Of a DNA stretch of 64,000 bases, positions 30,172 to 38,915 are shown in pieces (the first letter of the stretch is position 1; each line of letters begins with the position of its first letter). This DNA comes from Rhodocyclaceae bacterium (GTDB taxonomy: Bacteria; Pseudomonadota; Gammaproteobacteria; Burkholderiales; Rhodocyclaceae). The notes beneath the pieces are model-generated. The model did not search any database. It had not been told where the DNA came from and saw only the letters and a program-made list of their open reading frames with translations. The stretch spans positions 62,001-126,000 of the forward strand of contig JAGTRP010000006.1 of NCBI GenBank assembly GCA_018261935.1. Reading direction: 5' to 3'. The position numbers and the translations under genes were made by a program.

Positions 30172-31950
30172 ATGGCTGTCTTATCCAATCCGTCTGAAAT
30201 CGCCCGCGAGACCTTGCGGCTCCTGGCAGCGCGCCGAATTCCGCCGACCCCGGACAATTACCGGATTCTCTACGGCGAAATTTCCGGCAACAAAACCGCT
30301 GCCTCCCCGTTTCCGGAAAAACACCTGCGCTCCCTCGCCGCCGACCTGCCCAAGGCCGCCCCCGACCAGATGCGACTGGCCCGGCACCTGGAGGAAGCGG
30401 TCAGAAACTCCAACTGGGACGATTACCGCAACCACCTGGTGGAATTCATCACCGCCCAGGGAGATATCCAGAAGCTGGCCTGGGCCGACCTAATCGGCGA
30501 CCTGCTGCGCCAATGGGAAGCCAAGCAGGCCGGCATTACACCGGCCCGCAAGCGGGAAGCCCTGGAACACGTCCTGACCGGCGCCGGGACCAATCCGGAC
30601 ACGCTTTTCCATCGCTTGCAAAACCTCCTGCGCTCCTGGGCCCAGGGGAAAGAGGCCGAAATGGCGCTGGCGGGCGAGGCCCCCATGGACAGCGGCACCG
30701 ACGAGCCGGCCACCAAGGCTACGGCCGCCGCCCTGAGCCGCGCCAGCGACCTGCTGCCGGAACTGCGGGAACTGTTCGCCTATACCCTGGAAACGGCCAT
30801 CGCCACCCAGTTGATGGAATCGCCCCAGCTCTCGGCCGATGCCAAGCACCTGGCCGGTGAGATCCGCGGGGCGGTCAGCGTCGATCAACTCCAGGATTTT
30901 CTCACCCGCCTCAAACGTTTCGCCTTCAAGCTCGAACTGCTGGCCGAGGACCAGGCCGAACTGCGCCGCAGCCTCCTCCAGCTTCTGCGCCTCCTGGTGG
31001 AGAACATCACCGAACTGGTGATGGACGACCGCTGGCTCCACGGCCAGATCGAGGTGGTGCGGGAAATCATCGACACCCCCCTTTCCCAGCGCGCCATCGA
31101 CGATGCCGAGCGGCGCCTCAAGGAAATCATCTACAAGCAGAGCCAGCTCAAGCAGAGTCTCCAGGAAGCCAAGGAGGCCATCAAGCACATGCTGGCCGGC
31201 TTCGTGGACCACCTGGCCGAATTCGCAGACGCCACGTCGGGCTACCACGACAAGATCGAAGCCTGCGCCAGCCGCATCAGCGCCGCCAACGACATCACGG
31301 ACCTGGAAACCGTGATCGGCGAAGTCATGCACGAAACCCGCGCCATCCAGCTGACCGCCCTGCGCTCCCGGGACGAGTTGCGGGCCACCCAGGAACGGGT
31401 CCGGGAATCGGAATCCCGGATCAGGCAGCTCGAAACGGAACTGGAGCAAACCAGCCATCTGGTGCGCCACGACCAGCTCACCGGCGCCCTCAACCGACGG
31501 GGCCTGGAAGAGACCCTGGGAAAAGAGATGGCGCGCTCCCTGCGCCATGAGACCGAACTCTGCGTGGCCCTTCTCGACCTCGACAATTTCAAGCGGCTTA
31601 ACGACTCCCTGGGCCACGACGCCGGCGACCAGGCCCTCGTCCACCTGGCCCGGGTGTGCAAGGAAACTTTGCGCCCCCAGGACACGGTCGCCCGCTACGG
31701 CGGAGAGGAATTCGTCATCCTGCTGCCGGAGACCCGCCTGGAAGACGCCGCCACCGCCCTCAACCGCCTGCAGCGCGAACTCACGCGGCTTATATTCCTG
31801 CACGACAACCAGAAGGTGTTGATCACCTTCAGCGCCGGCGTCACCCAGGTCAGGGCGGAGGATGACCAGTCGGCTATCCTGAAGCGGGCCGACGAGGCTA
31901 TGTACGAGGCGAAGAAAGCCGGCAAGAATCGCGTCTTTTCAGTCACTTGA
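30172..31950 (+). CDS. Cytosolic diguanylate cyclase (GGDEF) with long helical N-terminus
   Basis: This 592-residue protein has no transmembrane segment. The first 400 residues are helical and of unknown family, and a coiled coil (about 400-430) leads into the GGDEF domain. DQLTGALNRRGLEETL opens the domain, GGEEF is the intact active site, and RPQD five residues upstream fits the RxxD I-site. It is predicted to make c-di-GMP and be product-inhibited. No GAF, PAS or receiver domain is recognisable, so the signal is unknown. The gene starts 40 bases from the divergent tRNA-like gene, and no strong ribosome site is seen. Confidence 0.88.
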   Translation: MAVLSNPSEIARETLRLLAARRIPPTPDNYRILYGEISGNKTAASPFPEKHLRSLAADLPKAAPDQMRLARHLEEAVRNSNWDDYRNHLVEFITAQGDIQKLAWADLIGDLLRQWEAKQAGITPARKREALEHVLTGAGTNPDTLFHRLQNLLRSWAQGKEAEMALAGEAPMDSGTDEPATKATAAALSRASDLLPELRELFAYTLETAIATQLMESPQLSADAKHLAGEIRGAVSVDQLQDFLTRLKRFAFKLELLAEDQAELRRSLLQLLRLLVENITELVMDDRWLHGQIEVVREIIDTPLSQRAIDDAERRLKEIIYKQSQLKQSLQEAKEAIKHMLAGFVDHLAEFADATSGYHDKIEACASRISAANDITDLETVIGEVMHETRAIQLTALRSRDELRATQERVRESESRIRQLETELEQTSHLVRHDQLTGALNRRGLEETLGKEMARSLRHETELCVALLDLDNFKRLNDSLGHDAGDQALVHLARVCKETLRPQDTVARYGGEEFVILLPETRLEDAATALNRLQRELTRLIFLHDNQKVLITFSAGVTQVRAEDDQSAILKRADEAMYEAKKAGKNRVFSVT

Positions 31951-32153
31951 TCACCCGGCGCGGTCACGTACCAGGCCAGCCAACGGGGAAGGACGAGGTG
32001 ACAATAATTTCCTGATGTTCCATACTTTCCGCCTCCTTAAGCGGGATAGCTCTTCTTGTCGCCGCTGGCCAGACAGGACGACCCGGGCCACTTGCACAAT
32101 TCCTAGCCCAGGAAAATGTTTACGACAGCCACAGGCTTCTCAGAGCACATTCC

Positions 32154-32915
32154 ATGACCGATTTTCACGGTAAGACAGTCCTGATCACAGGCGGCTGCGG
32201 CACGGTTGGCAGAGCTTGCATGGAAACGTTTCTGGCGAAGGGTGCCAACATTGCCTTAACCGATGGGGTACCGCCAACCTCCACCTTGAGCCTGCCCCCC
32301 CATGTCGAGTTTTGCTTAGCTGATGTGACTGATCCGGATGCCGTCACCAGGGCTTATGACTCCTTCATCAACCGGTTCGGACATATCGACGCGGCAGTAT
32401 TGGCGGCCGGCATCGAAGGCGCGGTGGCGCCGCTGGAAGAAATCTCCGAGCAGGATCTGGATGCGGTTTGGAGGGTGAACGTTAAAGGGTGCCTATCATG
32501 GATGCAGCTTTGCTTGCGCGACATGAAGGCCAGGAACGCCGGGAGCATTGTGGCCTTGTCGTCAATCTCGGGCGTCGTCGGCACCCCGTTGCTTGGCCCA
32601 TACACGATCAGCAAACACGCCGTCGTCGGCTTGGTAAAGACCGCGGCTTTGGAGGCTGGCCCTCATGGAGTACGCGTAAACGCCGTCTGCCCCGGCCCGA
32701 TACAATCACCGATGATGGAGCGACTGGACCAGGCTTTCGTTGCCCGAGATCCGAATCGCCTTTTGGGCCAGCGAGACGCTTCCAAGAGCCTACCCCTGCA
32801 GCGCTATGTCTCGGCTGCGGAGGTGGCTGCCATGGTCGCTTTTCTTTGTAGCGACGATGCCGGGTCCTGCCATGGCGGGATTTATATGGTCGACGGCGGT
32901 TTTACGGCCAAGTGA
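32154..32915 (+). CDS. Short-chain dehydrogenase/reductase (glycan-island SDR)
   Basis: This 253-residue NAD(P)-dependent classical SDR has TGGCGTVG at residues 12-19 for cofactor binding. An NVKG motif lies near 111 and the catalytic Ser lies in ALSSISG near 137. YTISK supplies the catalytic Tyr150 and Lys154. The C-terminal segment is the typical GGIYMVDGGFTAK. SDRs at the head of flagellin or O-antigen glycan loci often reduce nucleotide-sugar keto intermediates, but the substrate cannot be told. It is the first gene of an A+T-richer block. Confidence 0.88.
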   Translation: MTDFHGKTVLITGGCGTVGRACMETFLAKGANIALTDGVPPTSTLSLPPHVEFCLADVTDPDAVTRAYDSFINRFGHIDAAVLAAGIEGAVAPLEEISEQDLDAVWRVNVKGCLSWMQLCLRDMKARNAGSIVALSSISGVVGTPLLGPYTISKHAVVGLVKTAALEAGPHGVRVNAVCPGPIQSPMMERLDQAFVARDPNRLLGQRDASKSLPLQRYVSAAEVAAMVAFLCSDDAGSCHGGIYMVDGGFTAK

Positions 32916-33137
32916 CATCATTTTCACTGCACGAGGACGCGGGCCACAGGCAGGTGGGCTGTATTTCGTTAATCGCAAGCTGAATTCGTATTAGGACTTG
33001 AATCCATGTACATCGACTTCGTTCTTTTACAAAAAGAAGCATTTTTCCAGGGCTACAATAGGCAGCTGATTTGAATTTATATTCCTAGCCAGCTAGCTGA
33101 GCAGTGATCGCCGGAAGATAGCGAGTCGAAATTCACC

Positions 33138-34160
33138 ATGCCAAATGCCAAATCAATTGGCGGTTTTTTTGAGCTTGATATACCTGCTGTCGAAAATGAG
33201 TTCTTGGCTCAATGGACCAGCGGACAACCGGCCGCTTATTTCACCAACGCCCGTTCTGCCCTAGCCGCTCTTATTGATACCGAACAGCCGGGCACGGTGT
33301 GGTTGCCCGCATTCCTCTGTGCGGCCTTGGCAGATGCGGTTCCTACGCCTTTGCGTAGATATTACCCCGTCGGTGCTTCCCTTAGTCCTGACGTTGAAGC
33401 GTTGACAGCTGCGCGCCCAGGCGACCTGGTCATCGCAATCAATTATTTTGGGCGTGCACCTCTCGATGCGTTTGTAGAATTCGCAAGAAAACGCACAGAT
33501 GTCCTTTTTCTGGAGGATTGCGCCCACTGCATCATGCCGGCCACGGCGAGTTGGGGCCATTGGCGGCTCTTCAGCCCCCGCAAGGTAGTTGGAGTCGCCG
33601 ATGGCGGTATTCTCGTATCCATGCGGCCGGACAAAGGGGTGCCGCTGCCCGACGAAACGGCTAAACGCCCCAACGATTTATGGCTGGCGCCCATACTGCG
33701 GTTCGAAGACGAGACCCACATTCAAGGGCCTATCTGGCATGCTGCGAATCAAGCCAAGGAGGCAGCCATGGGCGTGTCGCGATTGGCCATGACCCGCTTA
33801 AGCCGCCAACTCCTAGCTCTCATGAGCCCGCTAGACATGGCGAATCGCCGCATAGCGAATTTCTCGACACTTGAGGAACACATCGGCCGCTGGCTATTAC
33901 CCCTCCACCGCCGTGAAAGCGATGTGCCTTTCGCATTCCCCGTCCGCTTGAGCAGCGATATCCGAAACGTGGTGCTTAAGCGCCTTCATGCCGAAGAAAT
34001 ATATGCCGCAGTGCATTGGTCTGAAATGCCCTCTCCCCCGGAATCCTTCGCTATCGAACATCAGCTGTCAAAAGAGCTGATTTCAATACCCTGTGACCAT
34101 CGCTATGGAAACGACGACATGCTGCGCATCGTGGATATCTTTCTGGGTGCCGTTGGATGA
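33138..34160 (+). CDS. DegT/DnrJ-like PLP-fold aminotransferase (divergent)
   Basis: This 340-residue protein has a fold-type I aminotransferase layout. The LEDCAHC segment near residue 126 resembles the PLP-ring-binding Asp motif of DegT/DnrJ/ArnB sugar aminotransferases. FSPRKVVGVADGG near 145-157 holds the candidate Schiff-base Lys149 followed by the usual G-G turn. Overall similarity is lower than for the second DegT-like gene at 37.7 kb, and several consensus positions differ. It overlaps the FemAB-like gene by 4 bases (ATGA), so the two are translationally coupled. Probably it acts in amino-sugar synthesis for a surface glycan. Confidence 0.65.
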   Translation: MPNAKSIGGFFELDIPAVENEFLAQWTSGQPAAYFTNARSALAALIDTEQPGTVWLPAFLCAALADAVPTPLRRYYPVGASLSPDVEALTAARPGDLVIAINYFGRAPLDAFVEFARKRTDVLFLEDCAHCIMPATASWGHWRLFSPRKVVGVADGGILVSMRPDKGVPLPDETAKRPNDLWLAPILRFEDETHIQGPIWHAANQAKEAAMGVSRLAMTRLSRQLLALMSPLDMANRRIANFSTLEEHIGRWLLPLHRRESDVPFAFPVRLSSDIRNVVLKRLHAEEIYAAVHWSEMPSPPESFAIEHQLSKELISIPCDHRYGNDDMLRIVDIFLGAVG

Positions 34161-35068
34161 CGCACCCTTACGCCACTCAAGCTTATGCTCGTTCACTCAG
34201 CCATATCGGTGCCGCCTTGATGGTACCCGAATGGAATACCGCAGTCCTAACACGAAAGATCGATGCAGTGCAGCGCGACGCCTGCGGCCCCTATCCAATA
34301 ACCATATTGCCGCCGGATGCCGATTTGGCAGGAGGGATAAACAGACTTCTTCAACAAACCGATCTGGTTTCGGTGACCATTGTTATTGATGAATATCATC
34401 ACCCATCTTTTGCAACACTGGGACGTCATTTCGATGTTGTCAGGCCGTTCAAAACCCATTATGTCGTTGACCGTTCAATCGGGCCTGCATCACCTAGCAG
34501 GCATCATCGTTATGAGATCAGCCGCGCTCTGAAAAGGCTCAAGGTCGATGTCTTTCCTTTGAAGCAGCGCCTCGAAGAATGGATCACTCTTTATAATCAG
34601 TTGATCGAGCGCCACCGCTTGCAGGCCGTTCACCGCTTCCCCCGGCATTACCACGAGACACTGGCAGCCTTATCCGAATTAACCGCTGTCGGTGCGTTTG
34701 TCGACGATCGATTGATATCCGCGCATCTATGGATCGAAAAATCCGGCTACGTTTTTAGCCATCTTGCAGCGTCGTCGGAGGAAGGCTATGCGCTCCGGGC
34801 CGCTTATGCAGTGAATGACTTTTCGATTCAGCTATTTAACAGCGCGAATATTATTAACCTAGGCGGAGCAGCGGGGCGTGAGAACGACCCTAAAGACGGG
34901 CTGGCCCGATTCAAAGCTGGATTTTCCAACGCCATGGTCAAATCATATATTTGTGGGAAGATATTGGATTTGAAAGCATATAACCGTCTTTCCGCCGCAA
35001 TGAGTCCTATCGAAAGCAGTTTCTTTCCAGCCTACCGGGCTCCAGTCGATCACACGGGCCGAACATAA
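34157..35068 (+). CDS. FemAB/GNAT-like acyltransferase (Acetyltransf_6 type)
   Basis: This 303-residue soluble protein has the two-lobe GNAT architecture of FemAB-like proteins. The C-terminal lobe carries a segment starting VGAFVDDRLISAHLWIEKSG and ending SANIINLGGAAGRENDPKDG, which resembles the Acetyltransf_6 family. Such enzymes transfer aminoacyl or acyl groups onto polysaccharide or peptidoglycan amines. It overlaps the upstream aminotransferase by 4 bases and the downstream GNAT by 1 base. The pairing suggests that an amino sugar is made and then N-acylated. Substrate unknown. Confidence 0.65.
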   Translation: MTHPYATQAYARSLSHIGAALMVPEWNTAVLTRKIDAVQRDACGPYPITILPPDADLAGGINRLLQQTDLVSVTIVIDEYHHPSFATLGRHFDVVRPFKTHYVVDRSIGPASPSRHHRYEISRALKRLKVDVFPLKQRLEEWITLYNQLIERHRLQAVHRFPRHYHETLAALSELTAVGAFVDDRLISAHLWIEKSGYVFSHLAASSEEGYALRAAYAVNDFSIQLFNSANIINLGGAAGRENDPKDGLARFKAGFSNAMVKSYICGKILDLKAYNRLSAAMSPIESSFFPAYRAPVDHTGRT

Positions 35069-35637
35069 TGAGCATTAAAGGAAAAGTTGTCACTCTGCGT
35101 GCGATTGAGGAATCCGACTTGCCCAAACTCCACGAATGGAGCAATTCTCCCTCCTTATGGGCAATGCTGGGCGGCTGGCATTTTCCAACGTCGATGGCTT
35201 CCACCCGTCAATGGTTCGATGGATTGGCTGCTGATCAACTAAATCAGCGTTTTGCGATCGACGCGCCGGATATGGGCTTGGTAGGCACGGCCAATCTGGT
35301 CGAAATCGACTGGAAGAACAATCACGCATTTCACGGGATGATGCTGGGCGCCCCGTCCACCCGCGGCAAGGGCATTGGCGTCGATACGGTAATGGCCATT
35401 ATGCGCTACGCGTTTGATGAATTGCACTTGGAACGGCTCGACGGCTCCATGATTGAGTACAACGAGCCGTCCCTAGCCATGTACTGCAAGAAATGCAATT
35501 GGCAAATTGAAGGCCGCCAACGTAATTGGTATTTCCGAAAGGGCCGATATTGGGACAGGATAATCGTCGGTATTACACGGCAGGACTATCTGGAATTGCT
35601 TGAAAGGACAAATTACTGGAGCGATGAAATCTCGTGA
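35068..35637 (+). CDS. GNAT-family N-acetyltransferase (RimJ/RimL-like)
   Basis: This 189-residue protein has the GNAT motif A in GAPSTRGKGIGVDTVMAIM near residue 92, an acetyl-CoA pyrophosphate-binding R/GxxGxG loop. It resembles amino-sugar acetyltransferases of the PseH/FlmH group in length and position within a flagellin-glycan locus, but this identity is not proved. Start and stop overlap neighbours by 1 and 4 bases. Confidence 0.78.
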   Translation: MSIKGKVVTLRAIEESDLPKLHEWSNSPSLWAMLGGWHFPTSMASTRQWFDGLAADQLNQRFAIDAPDMGLVGTANLVEIDWKNNHAFHGMMLGAPSTRGKGIGVDTVMAIMRYAFDELHLERLDGSMIEYNEPSLAMYCKKCNWQIEGRQRNWYFRKGRYWDRIIVGITRQDYLELLERTNYWSDEIS

Positions 35638-36710
35638 AGATTCTCGTTTTCCCCTCCTGTTTGAACAGTTGTCTATCGATGGTGGCCGAAGCTCGTCGCC
35701 ACGGGGAAGGCATTATCGGAGCCTCATCGCTGGACGCTGATCCCTTTGCGGGCCAATTCGATGCCTGGGAGCGATTGCCCTACTTGCAGGACCCTGGCTT
35801 TTCAACAGCCTTGTCTCTGGTATTGCGGCGCCATGCGATAACACATGTATTCACTTCCCATTCGCCAACCTATCGATATTTAGCTCTGCATCCTGAAGTC
35901 CTACCAGGCGGCGTTACTCTCATGGGGCCGGCTCCCTATGAGCACCAAAGCGAATTGGTACGAACTGTCTGGAGCGGCATTAACGAGGCCATTGAAAAGG
36001 TCAATTATTACGCTGGAAAGACCACTGGCTACGCACCCGCATTTTTGGCGAGTCTGTTGCACTATTTTTACAGCATTTACGGAGAATGCCAGGAAGAAAA
36101 GGCCCTGGCATTCTGCGGGATTCTAGCCGACGCCCCCGTTGGCGATGTGGTGGAAATTGGCACTTTCTTTGGCAAGAGCGCCTTCCTGCTTACACGCCTA
36201 TCGGCACATCTAGGCCTCGGCCCAGTACTCGCCGTGGATTCCTGGGATATGCAGACCTCGGTGCAAACGGATTCACCTACTGAAATCCAGAGCCTCTCCA
36301 CGGTATGGGACTGGAAACTTGTATTCGACGGCTTTCTAGTGACGATGGCAGCTTCGGCAACAGGTCGCGAATTCAACTACCTGCGACAGCGGTCTGCAGA
36401 AGCGTGGGAGACCTACGACAGCGCTGTCCCCATCCATTCCCCAGAGTTCGGCGAAACCCGAATGACGGGAAAAATCGGTCTGCTGCATATTGACGGCAAC
36501 CATGACGAAACGTCAGTCCGACTGGACTTCGACTTGTGGCGCCGACGTTTGGCAGATGGCGGCTGGGTCGTTTTCGACGATTACACGTGGAGCCACGGTG
36601 ATGGCCCACGCAAGGTAGCGGACCAGGTAATTGGGGAACTCCGCCAGCAGATTCTTCGCCGCTTCATCAGCGGGGGAGCATTGTTCATCAAGATTGCCCA
36701 GGAGCACTAA
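35634..36710 (+). CDS. Class I methyltransferase with N-terminal pre-ATP-grasp-like domain
   Basis: This 358-residue protein starts at a GTG inside the stop of the GNAT gene (GTGA overlap). The first 110 residues (KILVFPSCLNSCLSMVAEA, HVFTSHSPTYRYLALHPEV) resemble the N-terminal Rossmann-like domain of ATP-grasp enzymes, but no ATP-grasp domain follows. The C-terminal part is a SAM methyltransferase of the Methyltransf_24 type. It shows DVVEIGTFFGKSAFLLTRL near residue 164 (motif I), LLHIDGNHDETSVRLD and GGWVVFDDY. The arrangement is unusual. It probably methylates a sugar in the glycan pathway. Confidence 0.7.
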   Translation: MKILVFPSCLNSCLSMVAEARRHGEGIIGASSLDADPFAGQFDAWERLPYLQDPGFSTALSLVLRRHAITHVFTSHSPTYRYLALHPEVLPGGVTLMGPAPYEHQSELVRTVWSGINEAIEKVNYYAGKTTGYAPAFLASLLHYFYSIYGECQEEKALAFCGILADAPVGDVVEIGTFFGKSAFLLTRLSAHLGLGPVLAVDSWDMQTSVQTDSPTEIQSLSTVWDWKLVFDGFLVTMAASATGREFNYLRQRSAEAWETYDSAVPIHSPEFGETRMTGKIGLLHIDGNHDETSVRLDFDLWRRRLADGGWVVFDDYTWSHGDGPRKVADQVIGELRQQILRRFISGGALFIKIAQEH

Positions 36711-36713
36711 GTC

Positions 36714-37640
36714 ATGCCATGGCAGCAACGCGGCCTTATTTTCAAACCTGAGGAAACCCGGTCATGGTCCCGCAGCCATGCCCAAGTTCCTTCAGCCTTG
36801 TTGTTAGGGGATCGGATACGCCTCTATTACGCCACTCGGGATGAGTTGGGCCGGAGCCGCACCAGTTTCATCGAGGTGGATGCAGCAGATCCCTCAAGGA
36901 TTCTTTATGACCACCCATATCCGGTCATGGATCTGGGCGCCCCCGGCACTCACGACGAAGACGGCGTGATGGTTGGCAGCATGCTCCTGGAGGGCCGTGA
37001 AATATGGATGTATTACACAGGCTGGAGTCGCGGTGGAAGCGTTCCATATCGCGTTTCCTGCGGTCTTGCCGTCAGTCGCGATGGCGGCCTTTCCTTTCAG
37101 CGCGCTTTCGCCGGGCCCGTTGTGGACCGTACCCGATACGAGCCATATATGACCATGTCACCCTACGTCATCAAGGAGGATGGCCTATGGAAAATGTGGT
37201 ACGGCTCGGGCTTGAGCTGGACGAAGGTCGACAACACCTGGGAGCCGATCTACGTCATCAAGTATGCGGATTCCCAAGATGGCCGATGCTGGAATCAACG
37301 CAACGTGCTCTGCATTCCGCAATCTCACGAATTTGAAGCCAATACCAGGCCCAGCGTGTTGCGCCGCGATAACGGATACGAAATGTGGTTCAGCTATCGC
37401 CATAGCGTCGATTTTCGTGACGGCGCAGGCGCTTACCGAATTGGTCACGCAACTTCGACCGATGGACTCGTGTGGACACGACAACAAGATCCGGCCGATC
37501 TTCAACCGACAGGAGCAGGCTGGAATTCAGCGATGATGGCCTATCCCGCAACCATCATCGCCAACGGCCGCAGATTCATGTTTTTCAATGGCAATGGATT
37601 TGGCCGCTCAGGTTTCGGCTTTGCGGAGTGGATAGAGTGA
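36714..37640 (+). CDS. Beta-propeller glycosidase-like protein (GH32/43/130-like)
   Basis: This 308-residue soluble protein has no signal peptide. The repeated blades (for example RLYYATRDELGRS, EIWMYYTGWSRGG, WKMWYGSGLSW, YEMWFSYRHSVDF) match the five-bladed propeller found in GH32, GH43, GH62 and GH130 glycosidases and phosphorylases. An acidic residue such as HDEDGVMVG lies where catalytic Asp would be expected, but I cannot assign a family. It follows the methyltransferase by 3 bases. A cytosolic propeller enzyme could be a sugar phosphorylase or glycan-processing enzyme. It may also be non-catalytic. Confidence 0.65.
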   Translation: MPWQQRGLIFKPEETRSWSRSHAQVPSALLLGDRIRLYYATRDELGRSRTSFIEVDAADPSRILYDHPYPVMDLGAPGTHDEDGVMVGSMLLEGREIWMYYTGWSRGGSVPYRVSCGLAVSRDGGLSFQRAFAGPVVDRTRYEPYMTMSPYVIKEDGLWKMWYGSGLSWTKVDNTWEPIYVIKYADSQDGRCWNQRNVLCIPQSHEFEANTRPSVLRRDNGYEMWFSYRHSVDFRDGAGAYRIGHATSTDGLVWTRQQDPADLQPTGAGWNSAMMAYPATIIANGRRFMFFNGNGFGRSGFGFAEWIE

Positions 37641-37667
37641 CTTCCGCTGCCGCTCTCTCGAAAATTG

Positions 37668-38810
37668 CTAGGTGTGATCGAGTTGAACCACCTCGGGATG
37701 CCTGAGAGTATTGTCGAGACAACCCATCGTAACGGCGATGACTGTTTCGATATCGTCATCCGATAGGAACGGGTGGAAAGGCAATCCAATGAGGCGCTCG
37801 GAAATGTCTCGGGCACAGTGCAATTCACCTGCATGGGCCCCACCCCGGAACGCCGGGTGATCCGGCAAGAGGGGATGGTACCAGCGGCGGGTTTCGATTC
37901 CCTGTTCCGCCATTTGTGCGGCCACTCGCGCCACATCCGTGCCGGGGGGAAGTAGCACGGGAAAAATCGTATATATCCCTCCCGCTGGTCGTTGCTGCGT
38001 CGTGATCCTGTCGCGATAGGGCTCCAATCGCCGCAGGTAACGCTGATGCAATCTGCGCCGCCGTTCCGTGCTTTTGGACCACAACTCCATCGCGGCCAGA
38101 CCGACAGCCGCATGGTATTCACTCATCTTGGCATTGGTTCCAGCATAAACGATGCCCTCGGGAGATCCGAGACCGAAATTCGAGGCAGTACGCATCCTGC
38201 CGACCCAATCCCGCGGGCCGACTGCCAGCCCTCCCTCTCCACAACCCAGACTCTTGGTAGCGTGCAGGCTGAAGATAGTCATCACTCCACGATCGCAGCC
38301 CTGGTTTCCAAAGGCGCCAGCAGCATCGATGATTACCGGCTTATCGGTATATCTTGAAAAGCTGGCCCATTCGGCACTGTCCTGCGCCGCACCGAAGGCT
38401 GCAACCGGCATGACCGCAGCGCAATCGTGCTTGTCGATCACCTGAACTGCGGCATCGGGCGTCAACAGCCAGGTTGCCGAGTCTACGTCGGCAAAAACAG
38501 GCCTGTGCCCGCAGCGGACAATAGCTGTCGCCGTCGCAGCGAAGGTCAACGCCGGGAGAAGAATACGGGAGGCCGGAGGCAATCCCGAAGTCATCAACGC
38601 AACCTCCAGCCCCTGCGTAGCGTTGGCGATCGTAGTGAGCGAAGCGCCCGACTCCACCGCCAAGAAGCTGTGCAACTGCTCCTCCAGTCGGCAAACAAGG
38701 GGACCGAAGTTGGTGTAGAAACGATTGCTATGGATGATTTCCAGCCAGGGCCGGATATGCTCCGGCCCTGGCATTAACGGAATCATCACCTTGATAGTCT
38801 TGGCTGGCAT
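37668..38810 (-). CDS. DegT/DnrJ/EryC1-family sugar aminotransferase
   Basis: This 380-residue PLP enzyme starts at MPAKTIKVMIPLM, with GAGGG upstream; the twenty codons before are not conserved. Motifs are typical: LLPALTFAATATAIVRCGHR, PVIIDAAGAFG (PLP-binding Asp) and FSLHATKSLGCGEGG with catalytic Lys186. It aminates keto-sugar nucleotides, as in bacillosamine, pseudaminic acid or perosamine synthesis. It is transcribed towards the propeller gene and shares the strand of the TPR-glycosyltransferase gene 105 bases upstream, so these two may be one unit. Confidence 0.92.
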   Translation of the reverse strand: MPAKTIKVMIPLMPGPEHIRPWLEIIHSNRFYTNFGPLVCRLEEQLHSFLAVESGASLTTIANATQGLEVALMTSGLPPASRILLPALTFAATATAIVRCGHRPVFADVDSATWLLTPDAAVQVIDKHDCAAVMPVAAFGAAQDSAEWASFSRYTDKPVIIDAAGAFGNQGCDRGVMTIFSLHATKSLGCGEGGLAVGPRDWVGRMRTASNFGLGSPEGIVYAGTNAKMSEYHAAVGLAAMELWSKSTERRRRLHQRYLRRLEPYRDRITTQQRPAGGIYTIFPVLLPPGTDVARVAAQMAEQGIETRRWYHPLLPDHPAFRGGAHAGELHCARDISERLIGLPFHPFLSDDDIETVIAVTMGCLDNTLRHPEVVQLDHT

Positions 38811-38915
38811 GGCGCCCTCGGGGGAACAGAGTGATCGAATTGACGCGCCTGCGACACCGATCTCGGACAACGAGTCATCAGTTTGCCTCGAAGCATTCCG
38901 CTCTTGCTTTATCTC

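Noticed and set aside
33006-33074. 22-codon frame between the SDR and the aminotransferase genes
   Set aside because: Short, no ribosome site and no similarity; probably chance in an A+T-rich intergenic region.
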